Source of the DNA: Lycium barbarum
Taxonomy: Eukaryota; Streptophyta; Magnoliopsida; Solanales; Solanaceae
Direction: 5' to 3'
Length of the DNA stretch: 64,000 nucleotides
NCBI RefSeq assembly: GCF_019175385.1
Contig: NC_083341.1
Location: 24,374,203-24,438,202 of the forward strand
The notes under the pieces are model-generated. The model was not told the DNA's origin, searched no databases, and saw only the letters and a program-made list of their open reading frames with translations. A program made the translations under genes and the position numbers. Shown here piece by piece: positions 44,281 to 53,864 of this stretch; position 1 is the stretch's first letter; each line of letters opens with the position of its first letter.

Positions 44281-47200
44281 ATGCCGCCAAAGGGAAAGGC
44301 TACAGCCGCCCAGAAGGGCAAGGCTACGACAAAGAGGCGGGTAGAAAGAGAACCTCCGATGAACATAGAAGAAGGCGAATCACATAATGAGGCCTTATCT
44401 AATACTTCATCTACCCCGCCTAATGTGGAAGAGCAAGAAGGAGCCCCAGCTCCAATTCCTCCACCGGTTGCTTCGGGTCAACAAGTGACCGAGGCCATTC
44501 AGTTATTGACACAATTGGTCGCCGCACAGGCACAACGACAAAGTGCGAGTTCGAGTGATCGGGCAGCAAGTACCAAAGCCCGTGATTTTATGAGCCTAAA
44601 TCCTTCGGAGTTTTTCGGGTCAAAGCCGGATGAAGACCCGCAAGGTTTCATAGATGAGGTACTGAGGACATTGAAGATTGTCCATGCCTCTGAAACTGAA
44701 TCCGTGGAGTTGGCATCTTATAGACTCCGGGATGTGGCTGTTTTGTGGTACAACAACTGGGTATTATCAAGAGGAGAGAATGCGCCTCCTCCGGTTTGGC
44801 AAGCATTCGTGGATGCATTTATTCGTCACTATTTTCCACCCGAGGTCTGCCGAGCTAGAGCGGATAGATTTCTAAATCTGAGGTAAGGGAATATGAGTGC
44901 CCGGGAGTATAGCATGCAATTTAATTCTTTGGCTAGATATGCCCCGGATATTGTGGCCGACATGGGAGATCGGGTACATAGATTTGTAAGTGGCCTAGGG
45001 CCACATTTATTCAGAGATTGTTTGACGGCTTCCTTGCAAGACGGGATGGATATTTTCCGAATACAGGCCCATGCTCAGAATTTAGAGGGGCGACAACAAC
45101 CACCAAGGAATGACCGCGATAACGAAAGAAGGCAAGGCAAGAGGGCGAGATCTATGGGAGCAGGCAGTGGTTATAGAGGGGGATCAAGGCAGACATATTT
45201 TGGTTACTCAGGCCAGTCGGTGACCAGTGCACCTCCTCGATTTACAGGTAAGAGATTTGATCGCTCCTTCCGCTCAGGACAGGGCCAGAGTTCGAGGACT
45301 CCAGATTCCCAGTTCAGGAAAGATTATAGCCAGAGGAGACCCCCAGTACCGCGATGCAGCCAGTGCGGTAGATTGCATTCCGGACAGTGTCGCCAGGGTT
45401 CGGACGCTTGCTATACTTGTGGCCAGGTTGGGCACATGATGAGAGATTGCCCGTCGATGAGTGGCAGAGTTAGAGTTCAACCTACAAGCTCAGCAGCTGG
45501 TTCTTCCTCATCCCGCCCGGCAGGACAGATTCCCCAGATGTCAGCAGGCCGAGGTAGAGGTAGAGGGGCAGCATCTACTTCAGGTGCCACTCAGCCCCGT
45601 GTATATGCTTTAGCCGGACGACAGGATCTTGAGTCCTCCCCGGATGTGGTCACAGGTACATTGTCGATATTCTCCCGTGATGTATATGCACTGATAGATT
45701 CAGGTTCTACTCTTTCTTATATTACTCCATATGTTGCGGGTTGTATTGGGGTGAAACCTGAGCCGATCAAACCATTTGAGGTGTCTACTCCGGTTGGTGA
45801 TCCCGTGATAGCAAGACAAGTGTATAAAGATTGTGTAGTTGTGATATGTGATCGCCAGACCACAGCTGATTTGATTGAGTTGGAAATGTTGGATTTCGAC
45901 GTAATTATGGGTATGGATTGGTTGGCCTCGTGCTATGCTAATGTTGATTGCCGATTGAAAGTGGTTCGATTTCGATTTCCGGGAGAGCCCGTGCTTGAAT
46001 GGAAGGGTAATACAGCATCTCCAAAGGGTAGGTTTATTTCCTACCTTAAGGCAAGGAAGATGATAGCCAAGGGTTATATTTATCATTTAGTTCGGGTTCA
46101 TGCTGCCGAGGCAAAGCCGCCAACTTTCCAATCAGTTCCAGTCGTGAATGAATTCCCAGATGTGTTTCCAGACGAACTTCCAGAACTTCCTCCAGAAAGG
46201 GAGATTGACTTCGCCATTGATGTGTTGCCGGACACCAAGCCTATTTCTATTCCTCCTTATCGAATGGCTCCGGCAGAATTAAAAGAGCTAAAGGCGCAGT
46301 TGAAACACTTGCTGGAAAAGGGGTTTATTAGACCCAGCTCATCACCGTGGGGAGCACCGGTCTTGTTTGTAAGAAAGAAAGACGGATCTCTACGAATGTG
46401 TATCGACTACAGACAATTGAATAAAGTTACGATAAAGAACAAATATCCTCTTCCGAGGATTGATGATTTATTTGATCAGCTACAGGGTGCCAAATGGTTT
46501 TCAAAAATAGATTTGAGATCGGGTTACCATCAGGTGAGAGTTAGAGAAGCGGATATTCCCAAGACGGCCTTCAGAACGAGATATGGTCACTATAAATTTC
46601 GAATGATGTCGTTTGGGTTGACTAATGCTCCGGCCATGTTTATGAATTTGATGAACAACGTATTTAGGCCTCTCTTGGACTTATTTGTGATAGTATTTAT
46701 TGACGATATTCTGGTGTATTTTCGCACGGAATCGGAACATGCAGATCATTTGCGAATTGTTCTTGGCATTCTTCGAACCCGAGAATTGTATGCGAAATTT
46801 TTGAAGTGCGAATTTTGGCTAAATTCTGTGACATTTTTGGGCCATATTATTTCAGATGATGGCATTTGAGTCGACACTCAGAAGATTGAAGCTGTGAGGA
46901 CTTGGCCAAGGCCTACAACGCCTACAGAAGTTCGTAGTTTTCTGGGGCTGGCAGGTTATTACAGAAGGTTCGTAGAGGGGTTCTCGTCTATTTCAGCCCC
47001 ATTGATGAAGCTAACCCAGAAGTCAGCAAAATTTCAGTGGAATGATGCTTGTGAACGCAGCTTCCAAGAGTTGAAAAACAGGTTGACCTCAGCTCCGATC
47101 TTAACACTTCCAGAAGGGTCAGATGGCTATGTGCTGTATTGTGACGCTTCCGGTGTCGGACTAGGGCGCGTATTGATGCAGCATGGTAAAGTTATTGCAT

Positions 47201-49073
47201 ATGCTTCGAGACAATTACGGAAACATGAAAAGAATTATCCAACTCATGATCTCGAATTAGCTGCAGTTATTCATGCCTTAAAAATATGGAGGCATTATTT
47301 ATATGGTGTGCATGTTGATATCTATACAGATCACAAAAGCCTTCAGTACATTTTCAAGCAGAAGGAGTTGAACCTGCGGCAGAGGCGGTGGTTAGAATTA
47401 TTGAAGGATTATGATGTGAACATTTTGTATCACCCCGGAAAAGAGAATGTAGTAGCCGATGCGCTTAGCCGCCGATCAGTGGGCAGTTTATGTAAAGTCC
47501 CTCCAGAAAAGAAAGAGATGGTTCATGAGCTCCGCCAATTAGCTAATCTAGGAGTACGTGTAGTTGATTCGGGTAACGCAGGGATTAGTATCAACGATCC
47601 CACAACTTCGTCCTTGGACATAGAAGTGAAGGAGCGACAATATGAAGACTCCCAATTGTGCCATTACAGAGACCTATCTCATGAAAAGGAGAAGTCTCCA
47701 TTTGAAGTTTCTATTGATGGAATTCTCAGGTACCGAGGCAGATTATGTGTGCCGAATGTAGCAGAATTGCTCTAACGAATTCTAGAAGAAGCACATTGTT
47801 CTCGGTATTCTATTCATCCAGGTGCAACTAAAATGTATCGTGATCTCAAGACGATGTATTGGTGGGATGGCATGAAGAGAGACATAGCCGAATTTGTATC
47901 GCAGTGTCCGAATTGCCAACAAGTAAAAGTTGAACATCAGAAGCTAGGAGGCTTATTGCAAGCAATAGAAATCCCTACTTGGAAATAGGAAGTGATTAAC
48001 ATGGATTTTATTGTGGGATTACCTCGTTCCCGCGGCAAGTATGATTCCATATGGGTGATCGTGGACAGGTTAACGAAAGCAGCCCATTTTCTCCCAATTA
48101 AGACTACATACTCAGCTGAAGATTACGCAAGGTTATATCTCAAAGAAATTGTGCGACTTCATGGTATTCCATTATCCATTATCACAGATAGGGGAGTACA
48201 GTTTACAGCCAGGTTTTGGAAGTCCTTCCAAGAAGGTCTAGGCACTCAAGTGAAGCTTAGCACGACATTTCATCCGCAGACTGACGGACAGGCCGAGCGT
48301 ACTATTCAGACCTTGGAAGATATGCTACGAGCATGTGTGCTGGATTTCGGTGGAAGTTGGGATGATCATTTACCGTTAATCGAATTTGCGTATAATAACA
48401 GCTATCATTCCAGTATTCAAATGGCTCCGTATGAAGCTTTATATGGAAGGAAATGTAGATCCCCAATCCGGTGGTTTGAAATAGGAGAAGCACAACTAGT
48501 AGGCCCTGAATTAATTCAACGAGCGGTGGAAAAAGTTAAGGTGATCCGAGATCGATTGTTAACAGCCCAAAGTCGCCAAAAGTCTTATGAGGACAATCGC
48601 CGACGAGACTTGGAATTTCAAGTTGGTGATTGGGTATTTTTGAAAGTATCGCCAATGAAAGGGGTGATGAGATTTGGTAAGAAAGGGAAGCTAAGCCCTA
48701 GATACATTGGACCCTACAGAATTATCCGCAAGGTGGGTCATGTAGCTTATGAATTGGATTTTCCTTCGGAGCTTGAATCAGTCCATCCAGTCTTCCACAT
48801 TTCGATGCTCCGCAAGTGTATTGGAGATCCCATAAAGATTGTTCCAATAGATGATGTGTAATAACAGAAAAGCTAACCTATGAAGAAGTGCCTATTGATA
48901 TCCTCGACAGGCAAGTGCGAAGACTCCGAAACAAAGAAGTGGTTTCCGTTAAAGTCTTGTGGTGAAACAATAACCAGGAAGAAATGACTTGGGAAGCGGA
49001 AGAGAGTATGAAGTCTAAGTATCCGCATTTGTTTCGACCCCCAGGAGATATTCAAGATGAAACGCCAGCGATA
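44281..49073 (+). pseudogene. Gypsy B Gag-Pol polyprotein (gag, protease, RT, RNase H, integrase, chromodomain)
   Basis: The single frame starts at ATG 44281 (MPPKGKAT). Gag covers about 44580-45080, with a CCHC zinc knuckle [14 protein letters not shown] at 45409-45450. Protease has the DSGST motif near 45700. RT has FIDD near 46695-46710. RNase H starts around YCDASG (47140). Integrase has an HHCC finger ending in CPNC and then MDFIVGLP, TDRGVQFT and TDGQAERT. A chromodomain-like tail lies near 48895-49040. Breaks: TAA 44884, TGA 46867, TAA 47773, TAG 47986, a 1-bp deletion near 48859 that shifts the frame, and TGA near 48963. Element A has Arg, Gln, Trp and Arg at four of the stop positions. 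Each stop is a single transition away from those residues. Confidence 0.93.
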
Positions 49074-49279
49074 TAAGGTATGTATGTTTATTTTGATGCT
49101 TTTGGTCGTGTGTAGCCATAGATATGTCGATGTTGTGATGTAGCCCTGTGAGGCGATGATATTATGGGTTGTTGTGACAGGTTGATAGTGCCAAATTACA
49201 AGGGAAACTCTGGCGAAATTTTTCTAGAATCCCCGATGACTTAACATTCGAGGACGAATGTTCCAAAAGGGGGGAAGAA
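49074..49279 (+). other. 3' untranslated part with hairpin and polypurine tract (element B)
   Basis: After the pol end, a perfect stem ACATTCG/CGAATGT with loop AGGA (49244-49261) is followed by AAAAGGGGGGAAGAA (49265-49279), the polypurine tract, directly before the 3' LTR. The same order and the same stem-loop occur in element A. Confidence 0.8.
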
Positions 49280-51151
49280 TGTTACACCTCGAACATTTCT
49301 CCGTGAACGTACAACAAGTAGACCAACGAAGTGTATGAGTGTGCGATGTTTTACTAAGTAGGGAATGAATATTTATGAATTTTGGAAATGAGAAAGTTAC
49401 AGATCTGCACTTCGACCCCGTTGGTCGTAAAATAGAATACGACCCGTAAAGTAGTTTACGGACCGTAAACTGCCATCGTCCTTCAGCATTCCAAAAACTT
49501 CAAATTTCTGCCAATTGACGAAATGGATAAATACGACTCAGAATACGGACCGTAAAGTGAAATACGGCCCGTAAACTGTGTCCGTAAATCACCACGTCTC
49601 AGCCTGAGTTTCTGGTTTTGATATGCTTAAATACGGTCATGAAGGACGGACCGTAAACCAGAATACGGTCCGTAAACTGGGTTTACGACCACTGTGCATC
49701 CCGACTACTGTTCATAAAAATCAGATTTTGTGATTAATATAAGGGACCCTTTTCATTCATTTTCATTTCATTTCTCATCTACACAACTCAAGAGAACTCT
49801 AGAACACTCTAAACACTTCATTCACAAGAATTCAAGAGAACCAAAGGAAAATCAAGGTCAATAACATCAAATCCACGAAATCAAGTGTAAGGATCACATC
49901 AAAGTTCATCTACACCAAGAAATTACAAAGTAAGTGAAATAGGGTTTTTGGTATAGAAGGGTATTGCTACTCAAGGCTCGTTCCTACAACATCTAAGGTA
50001 AGTTTGATGACCTTCTCATGATGATTGAAGTATTAAAACGTTGAAACACTTGGATTATGGAAGAGTGTAGTAAATGGGTCATAAAATGTGAATAGTGCCA
50101 TAATTGAATGATAGTTAGATTGAATTATGAATGTTGATGTGTTGTGAGTATAAAGAGGTTATAAATGACGTGTATACCATGAAATGGGTGTGATATATAA
50201 GAAAATGTGATGATGAGAAAAAACCTATAAATGTAGAGAAATTGGAGAAAAATGGTGGGATGTGGTAGATGTAGATAAATGACGATTGTTGATACCATAT
50301 TGTGAGTGTTGTTATCAATGTTTGGAAGTTGATATAGAATATGGAAAAGTAATATAACACCGCACCTAGTTGGCCGGGCAGTCACCGCTAAGGCGGGCAG
50401 CTATATGATACACCATGGCCAAATGGAATGGGCAGACACCACTAGTGGGCGGCATGAGATGGTACCCCGGACGCGGGAGGCCTGGATGCAGGCTAATGGT
50501 ATGATTATCACACCGATCCGATATGGACGGGCAACTTATACATTGTGCATATATGATATAATGACGAGGATGAGTAAGACAGCATGACTTAATTCTTTAT
50601 GCATGACCATCAGACATAGATGTTCCATATTGATATTTCTATTATGTCATTGTTCTATTTCTTTGTTTATGCCTCTCATACTCAGTACAATGTTCGTACT
50701 GACGTCCGTTTTCTTTGGACGCTGTGATCATGCCCACAGGTAGACAGGGAGGAGAGCTCGACCCAGACCAGCAGTAGCTGTCAGCCAAGTGAAAGCACTC
50801 ATTTGTTCGGAGGTGATTATGACGATTCTTTTGTGTAAATTCATGTATATGTATTTTTTGGCATGACGGGGTCTTGTCCCGTCCTCATGCTTAGCACTCC
50901 AGTAGAGGCTCGTAGATGCGCAGTGTGGGTTAGATGGTCTCACGAGATGCCATTATATGTATATATTATTTTGATAGCCGAGAGGCATATGTATATAAAA
51001 GTATTTATGTTTCCATATAAAATATGATTTTTCTACAATTTGAGTATAAAACTGATAAAAGACCATTAAATGAGCAAGATGAGTAGTAGCACGAGTGGTG
51101 CTCGGTGGCTAGCCCCGGGTACCCGTCACGGCCCCTAGCTGGGTCGTGACA
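49280..51151 (+). repeat. 3' LTR of gypsy element B with 494-bp deletion
   Basis: The 1872-bp LTR runs from TGTTACACC to GTCGTGACA. Compared with the 5' LTR it lacks 494 bp. The missing block lies between two TATAAC hexamers (42800 and 43294 in the 5' LTR), and one TATAAC remains at the join near 50353. It also has 17 extra bases near 50903 that the 5' LTR lacks. The second copy of the hairpin module is at 50684-50739. Confidence 0.93.
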
Positions 51152-51602
51152 TTTTGGCACCTTAATTAAGAGTTATTCCTATTGAACCCCTAAACTCATC
51201 TTCTAGTGTGTCTATCAAACAATCTCACTTACATAGTATTCTATCTTCAATGTAGCAACATGTTAATAAATACTCTAATTTAATTATGCCATCTTTTAGC
51301 TAAGATTAGCAGCAATTGAGAGGGAAAAAAAGAGTAAGCTCTTAATTAAGCTGGAAGTGGAAGAGCAAAACCAGCAGAAACCGACACATCCATGACCTAA
51401 AGAATAGCTTACCACACGTTTAAAATATTTACTTCACCTTCATTACTATAATTTAATTTTTGCTTCTAATAAAAATCAGATTTAGAGGGTTTAATAGACA
51501 CACTTGAGGATGAGTTCAGGGGTTCAATAGAAACAACACTTAGTTGAGGTACCAAAATAGAAAAAAAAGACAAATTTAGGGGGCTGCATATGCAATACGC
51601 CT

Positions 51603-52728
51603 TTTTTTTTTTTTGGGTATCATATGAATACAAAGTTTGATTCTTACAATATCTCCGGTTCTGCTATCCTCTATTTTGGTTCACCCACCACAAGCAAAAA
51701 AAAAAAAAAAAAAAAAAAAAGACCATAACTAATTTGCAAGGTACCAAAATTATTATTTTAAATTAATAGTGGTGAAATCCTAACATATATCTTTATTTTC
51801 TCTCTTTTAATAAATAAAAATAATCTTTTATCAAGTGGATCCTAATGAAGTACTGTATGTCATTAAGCTTGACATTTTTATTTTTTTTCGTCATTACCGT
51901 GAAAGGTTGTGGCGGAGGATAATTACTCTCCGTCTTTAAATAGAAATATCGAGTTTGATTCCTAAATATAAAATTACCTTTAATAATGATCACACAACGC
52001 GCAAAACAAGTTCCTTAAAAATGAGAAATATTACTTCCCTAATTGAAGTAGCCCCAGTAAGGAAAACAAGTCTCAGTAGCATTCCACATTGATTGTCTCC
52101 TCCCAACCCTGGAACACATCTCATGTTCATCCCATCCCATCCCACCCCCACCCCACACACCCACAGCCCACCCCACACCCATAGTAATTGTCTAGAATTA
52201 TATACAAATGCTTTTAAGATAATATTTTTTGCTTACATATCGAACACAAGAAAATAAGTAAGAAATTCACTTATTGTCTTGAAATATATTTTTCATCAAA
52301 AACTTTTTCCTTCGTAACCAAACACACCCTCAAAGTGAAACTTTTCGGCATGAACCAAACTAATAGAACTCCAAGCAAATACCAGATAATGGTCGAAAAA
52401 AAAGTATTTTCTCATCTATGAGCTTAATAATTATGCAAAAAGAGGGGGTTGTTCATGGTAAACACCTTTCACTTTCAATCCAAAGGTTATGGATTCGGTC
52501 ACCAAGGTAACAAAAATGGAGGAGCTCGGGAGGAGGCGTAAAAAAAAATGAAAAAAAAAGGTTAATAATTATATGGGAGATTAAAATTAGTGTTGGAGGT
52601 TAGGAAACCAAACATAACGTGGAACTTCATGGTTGGCTAAATTCAAAACATCACCAAATACTCACACGTAGTATTTCTCAAAACAGAACATCCCAAGTAC
52701 CATAGATCACGGGTTCTTTTTCTTGTTA
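51603..52728. other. AT-rich intergenic stretch with a partial MITE end
   Basis: No gene. A 24-base A run is at 51697-51720. At about 52060-52331 a C-rich stretch followed by CTTCGTAACCAAACACACCC resembles the right part of the MITE found complete in NDPK1 intron 3 (55943-56322). The left end is missing here. Confidence 0.5.
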
Positions 52729-53185
52729 TGGAAAAGGTCCAAAAATACACCTAACGTATGGGAAATGGCTCACAAATACTCTTCATGTATCTATTGGTCC
52801 AAAAATACCCCCAACCTATTTTTTTGGCTCAAGAATACTCCTCAAACTAACACCCTAATTTTGATGGTATTTTTCAATTTTAAAATGTCACGTGGCTTGT
52901 TTTGATTGGACACATATATATATATTTTTTTTTTTTTTTTGCATTTCGTGTATTAAAAAATGAAATAAAAAAAAAAAATTAATTTCGTTCATATAAAAAC
53001 GAAATTGGAATATATATATATATATATATATTTTGCATTTCGTTGGTATATCTACCAAAAATACCCCCAACCTATTTTTTTGGCTCAAGAATACCCCTCA
53101 AACGAAAAAAAATAATTATTTTCCTATTTCGTTTTTATATAAATGAAATACAAAAAATATATATATATTTATCCTATTTCATTGG

Positions 53186-53222
<37 letters not shown>

Positions 53223-53383
53223 GTATTCCTATTTCGTTTTTGTATAAACGAAATGAAAATAAAATTATTTTCCTATTTTTTTATATAAACGAAATACAAA
53301 AATACAAAAAAAATTATTTCAAATTTCGTTTTTACCAACGAAATGCAAAAACAAATATATACCAACGAAATGCAAAAATAAAA

Positions 53384-53449
<66 letters not shown>

Positions 53450-53756
53450 TTCCTATTTCGTTTTTTTATTCACGAAATGCAAAAAAAAAAAAAAAAATTC
53501 GTTGATTAATTCACGAAATGCAAAAAAATAAAAATAAAATAATATATGTGTCCAATCAAAATAAGCCACGTGACATTTTAAAATTGAAAAAATACCATCA
53601 AAATTAGAGTGCTAGTTTGAGGGGTATTCTTGAGCCAAAAAAATAGGTTGGAGATATTTTTGGATCAAATAGATGGATGAATGTATTTTTGAATCAATAG
53701 ATGGATGAAGGATATTTGTAAGTCATTTGCCTAGAGCTATTTTTGGACCTTTTCCG
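52729..53756. mobile_element. MULE-type MITE with long terminal inverted repeats
   Basis: The left end TGGAAAAGGTCCAAAAATAC and the right end (reverse complement CGGAAAAGGTCCAAAAATAG) are inverted copies. The inverted similarity continues for about 190 bp on each side, including a CACGTGGCTTGTTTTGATTG block. A 9-bp direct repeat TTCTTGTTA flanks it (52720-52728 and 53757-53765), the size typical of Mutator-like elements. The centre holds (TA)n tracts and repeated ACGAAAT-type inverted motifs but no transposase. The right end is 108 bp from the NDPK1 start codon. Confidence 0.85.
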
Positions 53757-53765
53757 TTCTTGTTA

Positions 53766-53864
53766 TAATAATAGCCATACTCCCCCACATTCATACAAAC
53801 ACAACTTATTCTTCCACTCTCACTACTTTAGTGCATAGTTCAGAACTAATCACATAAACAAAAA
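53766..53864 (+). promoter_or_regulatory. Proximal 5' region of NDPK1
   Basis: About 100 bp between the MITE target duplication and the NDPK1 ATG. It is CA/CT-rich (CATACTCCCCCACATTCATAC...), consistent with a plant 5' UTR. I see no confident TATA box between the MITE and the start codon, so core promoter parts may lie within or beyond the MITE. Confidence 0.45.

Larger units (their letters stand above)
41727..51151 (+). mobile_element. Complete Ty3/gypsy retrotransposon B (Tekay/Del type), inactive
   Basis: The 9425-bp element has two LTRs, a primer site for initiator tRNA-Met, a gag-pol frame and a polypurine tract. It is flanked by the 5-bp direct repeat TTTTG (41722-41726 and 51152-51156). 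The two LTRs differ by scattered substitutions, roughly one to two percent by eye, and by two large indels: a 494-bp deletion in the 3' LTR and a 17-bp difference near 43850/50903. Low LTR divergence indicates a fairly recent insertion. The single gag-pol frame is broken by several stops and one frameshift. Confidence 0.95.
41681..51602. mobile_element. MITE-like host element split by gypsy B (41681-41726 and 51152-51602)
   Basis: The left end (CTTAATGCATATGTAGCCCCCTGAAC) and the right end (TTAGGGGGCTGCATATGCAATACGCC, 51577-51602) are inverted copies. They lie on opposite sides of element B, which is inserted inside with its own TTTTG duplication. Without the insertion the host is about 490 bp. 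A single small gap in the inverted repeats is allowed. Confidence 0.55.
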
